From Streptomyces fulvorobeus (lineage in GTDB: Bacteria; Actinomycetota; Actinomycetes; Streptomycetales; Streptomycetaceae), in NCBI RefSeq assembly GCF_013167895.1, contig NZ_BLWC01000001.1:3100001-3164000 (forward strand): a stretch of DNA of 64,000 bases, given 5' to 3'. The translations under genes were made by a program, and so were the position numbers. Shown piece by piece: positions 52,539-64,000 of this stretch. Positions within the stretch are counted from its first letter, which is position 1. Every line of letters starts with the position of its first letter. Below the pieces are notes generated by a model. That model was given only the letters and a program-made list of their open reading frames with translations, was not told the DNA's origin and made no database searches.

Positions 52539-53879
52539 CTACCAGCTCCGGTGAGGACCGCCGTACGGCGGCTGTTGCTGCCCGCCGGCGCCCGGCGGGG
52601 CGGCGGCTACCGCGCGGCGCCTGGCCAGCAGCGTCCACGCCCCGAGCCCGAGCAACAGCACCGTGCCCGAGCCGATCCCGGCCACGGCCACCAGTTCCAT
52701 CGTGCCGCTCCGAGCCGCCTGCGGGGCGCTCTGCCCGCTCGCGGCCATCTCCTTGTCCTCCTCGCTGACGCCGAAGATGCCGGCCGCACCGGCGTACGGC
52801 GATGTCTTCGGGTCATTGCGGACACTGACCTTCAGCCGCAGGGGAATCGCCTGGTCGCCGTAGAACGTGGCGACCTTCGGGCTCAGCGTCACCGAGAGGT
52901 GGTACCACCCGGCGAAGCGCATGGCGCTGACGTCCGAGGCGGAGTCGAACCGGTTCCGGTAGTCCACCGGAGGCAGCGGTTCCAGCGCGACGGACGCCGT
53001 CTTCCCCGAGTAGGAGAGCGTCTCGCCCTCGACGTGGCCCAGGACGGGGTTCTCCAGCGACAGGGCGAGCGCGTTGCCCAGGTACTCGGTCGACCTGCTG
53101 CTGTTGCTCAGCACGGCGCTGGCGAAGATCTGCTGGCCCCAGTCCACCGGCACCCGGTAGAAGCGGGTCTGACCGGGCGCGATCCTGTCGTGCCACTCGC
53201 CGGTCCCCAGGCTGGTGGCCTCGTGGAAACTGTTGCCGCCGGCCCGCTTGCGCTGGCCCGTGGGAGGGACGGGCGAGGCCGATGACCAGTTCTCCGGGGC
53301 CTCGGTCGCCTGCGCGTCCGCGGCCTTCACCGCCGGTTCCGACTCGTACCGCAGCTCCAGGCCCCATTCGCCGGAGGACGACGCCGCGTTGCTCTTCCGC
53401 TCGACGAGTACGTTGTACTCACCGGCCTCCCGGCAGACGCTGTTGCCCTTCTCGACGACGCGGTGGGCGTACGCGGCGATCGGCCGTGCGAACTCCGCCG
53501 GCCCGAACACCGCGTCCTCCGAGCTGCACCGCGTGTCGTCGACGTCTCTGATGCTGACGGTGATGCCGTCCCCGTAGGCGACCTTGGAGCCGGCCCCGGG
53601 CACCGCCACCGCGGAGACGTAGGCGCTGGTCTCGGCGTCGAGGTTCAGCCGGTAGTAGAGCTTCTGACCCGGCTTGATCGCGCTCCGGTAGACCGATCCT
53701 GACGTCAGTTCCGGCGCCTCGGCGTTGGTCTCCGTGCCCCGCACCTTCGCCGCCTCGGGGTCGAAGGCGTACGGAGCCGGGCCGTCGGCCGCGTGTGCCT
53801 GACCCGCCAGGGCCACCATCGCGCACATCGCCGCGATGGACGCGAGCGCCGTCCGGCCCCTGTCGCGCTGCCTCTTCAC
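52539..53879 (-). CDS. Exported protein with C-terminal membrane anchor, unknown function
   Basis: 446 residues. GTG 53879 (VKRQRDRGRTALAS) with GGGGGAG upstream. Signal peptide ending AGQAHAADG (about residue 31), a large extracellular region with two related segments (SGSVYRSAIKPGQKLYYRLNLDAETSAYVSAVAVPG and GEWHDRIAPGQTRFYRVPVDWGQQIFASAVL), each resembling a beta-sandwich pre-peptidase-C-like module. Then a span near residues 400-420 and a Pro/Gln-rich tail. Convergent with the kinase (30-bp gap). I do not recognise the family. Confidence 0.75.
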   Translation of the reverse strand: MKRQRDRGRTALASIAAMCAMVALAGQAHAADGPAPYAFDPEAAKVRGTETNAEAPELTSGSVYRSAIKPGQKLYYRLNLDAETSAYVSAVAVPGAGSKVAYGDGITVSIRDVDDTRCSSEDAVFGPAEFARPIAAYAHRVVEKGNSVCREAGEYNVLVERKSNAASSSGEWGLELRYESEPAVKAADAQATEAPENWSSASPVPPTGQRKRAGGNSFHEATSLGTGEWHDRIAPGQTRFYRVPVDWGQQIFASAVLSNSSRSTEYLGNALALSLENPVLGHVEGETLSYSGKTASVALEPLPPVDYRNRFDSASDVSAMRFAGWYHLSVTLSPKVATFYGDQAIPLRLKVSVRNDPKTSPYAGAAGIFGVSEEDKEMAASGQSAPQAARSGTMELVAVAGIGSGTVLLLGLGAWTLLARRRAVAAAPPGAGGQQQPPYGGPHRSW

Positions 53880-54177
53880 AGGCTCCCCCTCGTCATCTGC
53901 GTGTCCGCCCCGCGCCGACCACGTGCGGACCCGGGCCCGGCGGTCACAGCCACCGCGGCGCCCGCTCCGGCCGTGGCCGCGATGCCGCTCCATCCTGCCC
54001 CGCCCGTGCCGCCGCTGTCTTCGGCCCCCTGCAATCGCCCCGCCGGTCCGCCCTGCCGTGCGAGGACGGAGCCTGGCCTTCGTCTTCGCTCCCGCAAGCC
54101 GGCGAGGTGCCCGGGTGCACTCAGGGGCACCCATTGCCACGTTCACGGGACGGCGACAACGGCCCCGGACAGCACGA
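53880..54177. other. Gap of about 300 bp with no gene seen
   Basis: Open frames here are short, run antisense to one another and have no ribosome-binding sites. It must contain the leftward promoter of the exported-protein gene, which I could not place. Confidence 0.4.
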
Positions 54178-54204
54178 AGCCCCGGCCGCTCGGCGACCGG
54201 GGCT
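54178..54204. terminator. Stem-loop terminator of the DLW-39 gene
   Basis: AGCCCCGG (54178-54185) pairs with CCGGGGCT (54197-54204), 20 bp past the stop of the leftward small gene. Confidence 0.7.
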
Positions 54205-54223
54205 CGCTACGGACTGTTCCGTC

Positions 54224-54358
54224 TCACACACCCGAACCTGCGGGCACGGAGTCGGTCGCCTCCGTCCACAGATCCTGCTCGGCGCGATCCGCCTGGATCT
54301 GGCGGTACACGAGGAGCCCGCCGATGGCAGCCAGTGCGACCAGGAGAAGCTTCTTCAC
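54224..54358 (-). CDS. DLW-39 family small membrane protein
   Basis: 44 residues from GTG 54358: VKKLLLVALAAIGGLLVYRQIQADRAEQDLWTEATDSVPAGSGV. It has one N-terminal span and the conserved DLW (D-L-W near residues 29-31) that gives the family its name. A TATAGT -10 lies at 54404-54409, and GAGG precedes the start. The family is conserved close to gyrA in actinobacteria; function unknown. Confidence 0.85.
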   Translation of the reverse strand: MKKLLLVALAAIGGLLVYRQIQADRAEQDLWTEATDSVPAGSGV

Positions 54359-54630
54359 CGCGCGACCTCGTCTTTCCTTGGCGTAAGGGACTTCTGCCGC
54401 TCGACTATACACACCGGCCGATACCGATCAGTGACCTGCCTGGAACGCAACTGGGGCCTGGTCGCCCGCGTCACCGAACAGCCGAAATCATCCTTTTCCG
54501 GACCGGTTGCACCATACGAGTGGTGTTCATCCGAAGAACTGCGCACGCGGGGCGTCGGTCGCCGAAATCACCGGCGAAATCCACATCATCGGGAGGGTAA
54601 GCAGACCGGACCACCCGAGAGCGAGGGGCC

Positions 54631-54990
54631 ATGAGCGCCTTCAAGGTAAAGACCATCTGGACCGCCTTCATCACCGCCTTCTTGGCGATCCTCGCCTCCC
54701 TGGGGCTCGCCGCCACCAGCCAGGCCGCGGCCGCCGCGCCGACGTCCGCCACCCAGGAGCACACGGGTGCCACCGCGGCAACTCCGTCAGTCCCCGCCGT
54801 GCGATGGACCCTTCCGCGTGACAGGGCACTGCCACCCACGATGAAGCAGCGCATCCGCGCCGAGGCCCACGGCTCCTCGCCGGCCACCCGCCAGCTGTCG
54901 GCCGACTCCAGGAACGCGACCCTCACCCGTAACGGCAACCACACCACCCAGGGCGCCCCGGCCGGCGACTCCGCCCTCCTGCCGCCCTGA
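54631..54990 (+). CDS. Small secreted or membrane-anchored protein (possibly DUF6344)
   Basis: 119 residues: MSAFKVKTIWTAFITAFLAILASLGLAATSQAAAAAP is a clear signal sequence, followed by a Thr/Ala-rich segment and a basic, disordered-looking end (VRWTLPRDRALPPTMKQRIRAEAHGSSPATRQLSADSRNATLTRNG). ATG 54631 after GAGGGG. I associate it with DUF6344 from memory only. Function unknown. Confidence 0.65.
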   Translation: MSAFKVKTIWTAFITAFLAILASLGLAATSQAAAAAPTSATQEHTGATAATPSVPAVRWTLPRDRALPPTMKQRIRAEAHGSSPATRQLSADSRNATLTRNGNHTTQGAPAGDSALLPP

Positions 54991-55163
54991 ACGGCCTGAG
55001 AGCGCTGCGGGCACCGAGAGCGCCCGAGAACGATTCCCAGGGCCCCAGGTCCGGTTCACACCGGCCAGGGGCCTTTCCCATACGCCGACACCCGGGGGAA
55101 GTCCGAGTATCACGGAACCCGCTCACAGGCACGCCCCATCCCGCGGCTCCACGGAAACGCCAG

Positions 55164-55191
55164 AGGCCCCGACCACTAATGGTCGGGGCCT
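55164..55191. terminator. Stem-loop terminator of tRNA-Ile
   Basis: A perfect 12-bp stem, AGGCCCCGACCA (55164-55175) against 55180-55191, with a CTAA loop, directly downstream of the leftward tRNA. Confidence 0.85.
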
Positions 55192-55200
55192 TCGGACTGG

Positions 55201-55274
55201 TGGGGCTAACAGGATTTGAACCTGTGGCCTCATCCTTATCAGGGATGCGCTCTAACCAACTGAGCTATAGCCCC
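55201..55274 (-). tRNA. tRNA-Ile (GAT), CCA encoded
   Basis: A 74-nt tRNA read leftward: acceptor GGGGCTA/TAGCCCC, D-arm AGCTCAGTTGGTTAGAGCG, anticodon loop CTGATAA (GAT), T-arm ACAGGTTCAAATCCTGT, discriminator A. The genomic CCA follows at 55198-55200, unlike the Leu and Ala tRNAs in this window. Located next to gyrA/DUF3566, as in other Streptomyces. Confidence 0.96.
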
Positions 55275-55344
55275 GCCGCGCTGTGCGCTGACTTCTGAAG
55301 ATTAGCGCACGTCGGGGCCAGTCCCAAAATCGATACCTGGCGCG

Positions 55345-56016
55345 CTACTCGTCCTCGGCCAGAGTGAGCTCGACTCCGCCCACGAAGCCCGCCGACAAGT
55401 TGTAGATGAAGGCGCCGAGCGTCGCCAGCGCCGTGGCCAGCACCACGTCGATCACCGCGATGACCGAGGTGAAGATGAGGACCCGCGGCAGCGAGAGGAA
55501 CGACTGCAGATCGAAGCCGTTGCTCTCGTTGGACCCGGTGGCCTCGCTGATCGTGCCGCCCACGGTGGAGAAGACCCCCATCGCGTCCATCACCATCCAC
55601 AGGACCGCGGCCGCGACCACCGTGCAGATACCCAGTGCGATGGAGAGCAGGAAGCTCACCTTCATCACCGACCACGGATCGGCCTTGGCCACCCGCAGAC
55701 GCGCCTTGCGCGTGCGCGGAGTGGTCCGTGCGCCCGTCTTGGGCCGGCGCACAGCCTGGGCGCCGCCCGCGGCGCCGCCCCCGCCCTGCGTGCCGCCCAC
55801 AGGCGCCACGTAAGCCTGCGGCGGGTGATAGGGGCCCGCCTTCCCCTGCGCGGGGTCACGCTCACCGGGCAACGGCCCGGTCGCATAACCCTCGTACTGG
55901 GGCTGTGGCCCCCGAGTGTCCGTCACAGTGCCCCCTTGGGAGTCCGTGGCAGGGCCACGGGCACCGTTCGCTCCAGCTCCGGAAGCGGCCGAACCGGCGC
56001 CCGTGGCTCCACTCAC
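55345..56016 (-). CDS. DUF3566 membrane protein
   Basis: 223 residues: a Gly/Ala/Pro-rich N-terminal 100, then KARLRVAKADPWSVMKVSFLLSIALGICTVVAAAVLW (span 1), and SLPRVLIFTSVIAVIDVVLATALATLGAFIYNLSAGFVGG (span 2), the DUF3566 signature. It follows gyrA by 15 bp and is probably in the gyrB-gyrA operon. GTG 56016. The mycobacterial counterpart (CwsA-region Rv0007) is a division-site membrane protein; role here inferred. Confidence 0.9.
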   Translation of the reverse strand: MSGATGAGSAASGAGANGARGPATDSQGGTVTDTRGPQPQYEGYATGPLPGERDPAQGKAGPYHPPQAYVAPVGGTQGGGGAAGGAQAVRRPKTGARTTPRTRKARLRVAKADPWSVMKVSFLLSIALGICTVVAAAVLWMVMDAMGVFSTVGGTISEATGSNESNGFDLQSFLSLPRVLIFTSVIAVIDVVLATALATLGAFIYNLSAGFVGGVELTLAEDE

Positions 56017-56031
56017 GCTCTACTCCTCGTG

Positions 56032-58647
<2,616 letters not shown>

Positions 58648-58693
58648 TGCTGGTCAAAGTCCTTTCGCGCTGCGGCTTGCTTGTACGGCCGAC

Positions 58694-61116
<2,423 letters not shown>

Positions 61117-61136
61117 GCCCCGGCACAGGCCGGGGC
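61117..61136. terminator. Stem-loop downstream of the recF-DUF721 operon
   Basis: GCCCCGGC (61117-61124) pairs with GCCGGGGC (61129-61136), loop ACAG, about 95 bp past the DUF721 stop. Confidence 0.65.
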
Positions 61137-61231
61137 ATCACGTGCGTGGAGCCGTCACCGAGCCGTCAGGGAGCCGCCGGGCAGCTGACACGCAGCCGTC
61201 GCTGAGCCGTCACGGAGCGGGAAATCCCAGC

Positions 61232-61852
61232 TCAGCCGTATGTGTCCCCAGGACCCGTGCTCCCGGGCGCGCGCAGAGGGCCGAACCGGCGCTGGGGACC
61301 CGCCGGCCCCAGGACCTTGATCAACCGCACGGTGCCCTGCCCCAGATCCGTGTTCAGCCGGGCCACCAGCTGCGGAGCCAGCAGCCGCAGCTGCGTCGCC
61401 CACGCCGTCGAGTCGCACTGCACGGTGAGCACCCGCTCGGCCGGAGCCTCGTCGTACCGCAGCGGCACACAGTGATTCGCGAGGTCGTCGCCCACGATCT
61501 GCGGCCACCGCCCCATCACCCCGCCCACCGCCGCGGGCGTCTCCCACCCACGCTCGGTGATCAGCCGGTTGATCGCCGAACCCAGCGGCAGCGGATCACG
61601 GCCGTCGGACCGCGCCCCCGAACGCAGTCCGCCGCCCCGCCTGGCCTGCTTCTTCTGCTGCGCCGCAGCACCACGCGCCCGCGCCTGCTCCTTCGCCGCC
61701 CGCAGGGCAACCCGCGCCAGGTCGACCCCCGAGACCTCCGGCTGCTTCGCCACCGGTCCCCGGACACCCGGCTCACCCACGGAATCCAGCGAGGGCCCGG
61801 AACCGCCCGTACCGGGCCCCTGAGCCCTCGACGATTTACCGCGGCCGCTCAT
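61232..61852 (-). CDS. DUF721 (DciA-like) domain protein
   Basis: 206 residues with the DUF721 core [80 protein letters not shown]721 includes DciA, the bacterial replicative-helicase operator/loader found near dnaA-recF-gyrB, so a role in DnaB loading is likely here. ATG 61852 overlaps the recF stop (ATGA). C-terminal 20 residues are Gly/Pro-rich. Confidence 0.92.
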   Translation of the reverse strand: MSGRGKSSRAQGPGTGGSGPSLDSVGEPGVRGPVAKQPEVSGVDLARVALRAAKEQARARGAAAQQKKQARRGGGLRSGARSDGRDPLPLGSAINRLITERGWETPAAVGGVMGRWPQIVGDDLANHCVPLRYDEAPAERVLTVQCDSTAWATQLRLLAPQLVARLNTDLGQGTVRLIKVLGPAGPQRRFGPLRAPGSTGPGDTYG

Positions 61853-62979
61853 ACCCGCTCGACCCCTCCGGCGGACACGCCGTAGCGCGCACCCGCGAGA
61901 ACACCCGGCACGTCGTCGTCCACGGCGGCCGTCACCAGCACCTGCTCGCCGGGGGCCACCAGCTCGGCCAGCCGCTCCCGCCGCCGCGCGTCCAGCTCCG
62001 CGAACACGTCGTCCAGGATCAGCACCGGTTCGTTGCCCTCGGAGCGCAGCAGTTCGTACGAGGCCAGGCGCAGCGCCAGCGCGTACGACCAGGACTCGCC
62101 ATGACTCGCGTAGCCCTTCGCCGGCATGCCGCGCAACCCGAGCACCAGGTCGTCGCGGTGCGGGCCGACGAGCGTCACACCCCGCTCGATCTCCTGCTTG
62201 CGGACCTCGGCGAGCGCCGCGATCACCTGCTCGTACAGCTCCTCGCGCGTCCGCGCGGGCTCCACCCCGGCGCCGATCGAGCTCCGGTACTCCAGGGTCA
62301 GCGGCCCGCCGCCCGGCGCCACCTCGCCGTACGCCTTGTCCGTGAGCGGCTCCAGCGTCGCGATCAGGTCCAGCCGTTGCGCCAGCAGCTCGGCACCCAC
62401 CTGGCCCAGGTGCTGGTCCCAGACGTCCAGCGTCGTCAGGTCCATCGAACGGCCACCGTGCCTGCGAGCCATCGCCGCCGACTTCAGCAGGGTGTTGCGC
62501 TGCTTGAGCACGCGCTCGTAGTCGGAACGGACCCCGGCCATCCGGGGCGACCGCGCCGTCACGAGCTCGTCGAGGAAGCGGCGGCGATCCCCGGGATCGC
62601 CCTTCACGAGCGCCAGATCCTCCGGCGCGAACAGCACCGTCCGCACTATGCCCAGCACGTCACGGGGCCTGACCTGCGAGGACCTGTTGATCCGGGCGCG
62701 GTTGGCCCGTCCGGGATTGATTTCGAGCTCGATGAGCTGCGCCCGCTCGCCCTGGGTGACGGCGGCCCGGACCACCGCCCGCTCCGCCCCCATCCGCACC
62801 AGCGGCGCGTCGGACGAGACACGATGGCTGCCGAGCGTGGAGAGATAGCCGATGGCTTCGACGAGGTTGGTCTTGCCCTGGCCGTTGGCTCCCACGAACG
62901 CGGTGACGCCCGGGTCGAGAGGCACCTCGACCCGGGCGTACGAGCGGAAGTCGGCCAGCGAGAGATGCGTGACGTGCAT
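61849..62979 (-). CDS. recF: DNA replication/repair protein RecF
   Basis: 376 residues. Walker A GANGQGKT (30-37), [19 protein letters not shown] at the N-terminus, the ABC-like signature region [22 protein letters not shown], and Walker [19 protein letters not shown]. Loads RecA at gapped DNA. ATG 62979; 45 bp downstream of gnd on the same strand. Confidence 0.97.
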   Translation of the reverse strand: MHVTHLSLADFRSYARVEVPLDPGVTAFVGANGQGKTNLVEAIGYLSTLGSHRVSSDAPLVRMGAERAVVRAAVTQGERAQLIELEINPGRANRARINRSSQVRPRDVLGIVRTVLFAPEDLALVKGDPGDRRRFLDELVTARSPRMAGVRSDYERVLKQRNTLLKSAAMARRHGGRSMDLTTLDVWDQHLGQVGAELLAQRLDLIATLEPLTDKAYGEVAPGGGPLTLEYRSSIGAGVEPARTREELYEQVIAALAEVRKQEIERGVTLVGPHRDDLVLGLRGMPAKGYASHGESWSYALALRLASYELLRSEGNEPVLILDDVFAELDARRRERLAELVAPGEQVLVTAAVDDDVPGVLAGARYGVSAGGVERV

Positions 62980-63024
62980 GTGCGCCGACCTCCGGTTCCC
63001 TGCTCCGTGCTGGTACTGCTCGAT

Positions 63025-63903
63025 CTACTTCTTGTTCTCGACCGCGTGGCCGCCGAACTGGTTGCGCAGCGCGGCGATCATCTTCATCTGCGGGGAGTCG
63101 TCCTGGCGCGAGGCGAAGCGCGCGAAGAGCGAGGCGGTGATCGCGGGCAGCGGCACCGCGTTGTCGATCGCGGCCTCCACCGTCCAGCGGCCCTCACCGG
63201 AGTCGGCGGCGAAACCGCGCAGCTTGTCCAGGTGCTCGTCGTCGTCCAGCGCGTTGACCGCCAGGTCGAGCAGCCAGGAACGGATGACCGTGCCCTCCTG
63301 CCAGGAGCGGAAGACCTCGCGCACGTCGGTGACGGAGTCGACCTTCTCCAGGAGCTCCCAGCCCTCGGCGTACGCCTGCATCATGGCGTACTCGATGCCG
63401 TTGTGGACCATCTTCGCGAAGTGGCCGGCGCCGACCTTGCCCGCGTGCACGGAGCCGAAGTCACCCTCGGGCTTGAGGGCGTCGAAGATCGGCTGGACCT
63501 TCGCGACGTTCTCGGCGTCGCCGCCGTACATCAGCGCGTAGCCGTTCTCCAGGCCCCAGACGCCGCCGGAGACGCCGCAGTCGACGAAGCCGATGCCCTT
63601 GAGGCCCAGCTCGACGGCGTGCTTCTCGTCGTCGGTCCAGCGGGAGTTCCCGCCGTCGACCACGATGTCGCCGGGCGACAGCAGGACCGCCAGCTCGTCG
63701 ACGGTGGACTGGGTGGCGGCGCCCGCCGGGACCATCACCCAGACGACCCGGGGGCCCTTGAGCCGGCCCACGAGCTCTTCGAGACTCTGGACATCGGAGA
63801 CGTCCGGGTTGCGGTCGTAACCGATGACGGTGTGGCCTGCGCGGCGGATGCGCTCGCGCATGTTGCCGCCCATCTTGCCGAGGCCGACGAGACCGAGCTC
63901 CAT
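63025..63903 (-). CDS. gnd: 6-phosphogluconate dehydrogenase, decarboxylating, short (GndA/YqeC-like) form
   Basis: 292 residues, the short class of 6PGDH found between dnaN and recF in Streptomyces. NAD(P)-binding LGLVGLGKMGGNM (3-15), VDGGNSRW, SGGVWGLENGYALMYGG, and the catalytic Lys region GHFAKMVHNGIEYAMMQAYAEG. Oxidises 6-phosphogluconate to ribulose 5-phosphate and CO2. ATG 63903. Confidence 0.94.
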   Translation of the reverse strand: MELGLVGLGKMGGNMRERIRRAGHTVIGYDRNPDVSDVQSLEELVGRLKGPRVVWVMVPAGAATQSTVDELAVLLSPGDIVVDGGNSRWTDDEKHAVELGLKGIGFVDCGVSGGVWGLENGYALMYGGDAENVAKVQPIFDALKPEGDFGSVHAGKVGAGHFAKMVHNGIEYAMMQAYAEGWELLEKVDSVTDVREVFRSWQEGTVIRSWLLDLAVNALDDDEHLDKLRGFAADSGEGRWTVEAAIDNAVPLPAITASLFARFASRQDDSPQMKMIAALRNQFGGHAVENKK

Positions 63904-64000
63904 CAGAGATTCCTTAAGCGTTGTGCCGATTCGTACCCGAGGTCGAGCCTACGCCCGGCCGGGGACAGCGCGGCGGGCCCGCTCGGCGCTGAGCGTGCCC

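Overview
The window is a stretch of a Streptomyces (or very close actinomycete) chromosome, just to one side of the replication origin. The evidence is the very high G+C content, frequent GTG starts, GTGA/ATGA stop-start overlaps, and a conserved block reading gnd-recF-DUF721-gyrB-gyrA-DUF3566-tRNA-Ile at the right end. In Streptomyces this block runs on to dnaN-oriC-dnaA, so oriC should lie a few kb beyond base 64000. Two near-consensus parS palindromes and a set of intergenic DnaA-box sequences fit an origin-proximal position. I see no mobile element, prophage or CRISPR array.

Left part (1-20.6 kb): two branched-chain 2-oxoacid dehydrogenase operons (E1alpha-E1beta-E2) on the minus strand, about 12.5 kb apart. 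The first is cut by the window edge. Between them are an orphan NarL-type response regulator, a PPOX-like protein, an APH-fold kinase, a divergent pair of Ser/Thr kinases, the proteasome activator Bpa, a quinone oxidoreductase, a TrkA-N potassium channel, a long-form MoeA and a MobA-like protein. The second bkd operon is divergent from an Lrp-type regulator (BkdR-like).

Middle (20-34 kb): a phenylacetate catabolism region. A TetR regulator (PaaR-like) is divergent from paaN, and paaABCDE lies further right. A TrmH methyltransferase, an HTTM membrane protein and a DUF5819 protein sit between them. The same operator-like sequence occurs before paaN, before paaA, and a third time in front of the bkd operon. 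Then come a rhodanese, a J-domain protein, a DUF2252 protein, and a membrane protein divergent from a MarR regulator.

Right part (34-64 kb): tRNA-Leu; the cell-wall/signalling operon fhaA-fhaB-pstP-rodA-pbpA-pknB; two class E sortases with pabA, a small membrane protein, DUF881 and crgA; rhomboid protease, cyclophilin and DUF5324; tRNA-Ala; an HTH protein and another kinase; several small exported proteins; tRNA-Ile; and the gyrase/recF block.

Data quality: eight apparent single-base losses, all in or beside G/C runs, break paaD, paaE, the J-domain gene and the C-termini of two kinases. Sequence error is the likeliest cause. The regulatory readings (shared TetR operator, leaderless promoters, DnaA boxes, MarR operators) are inferences from sequence patterns.
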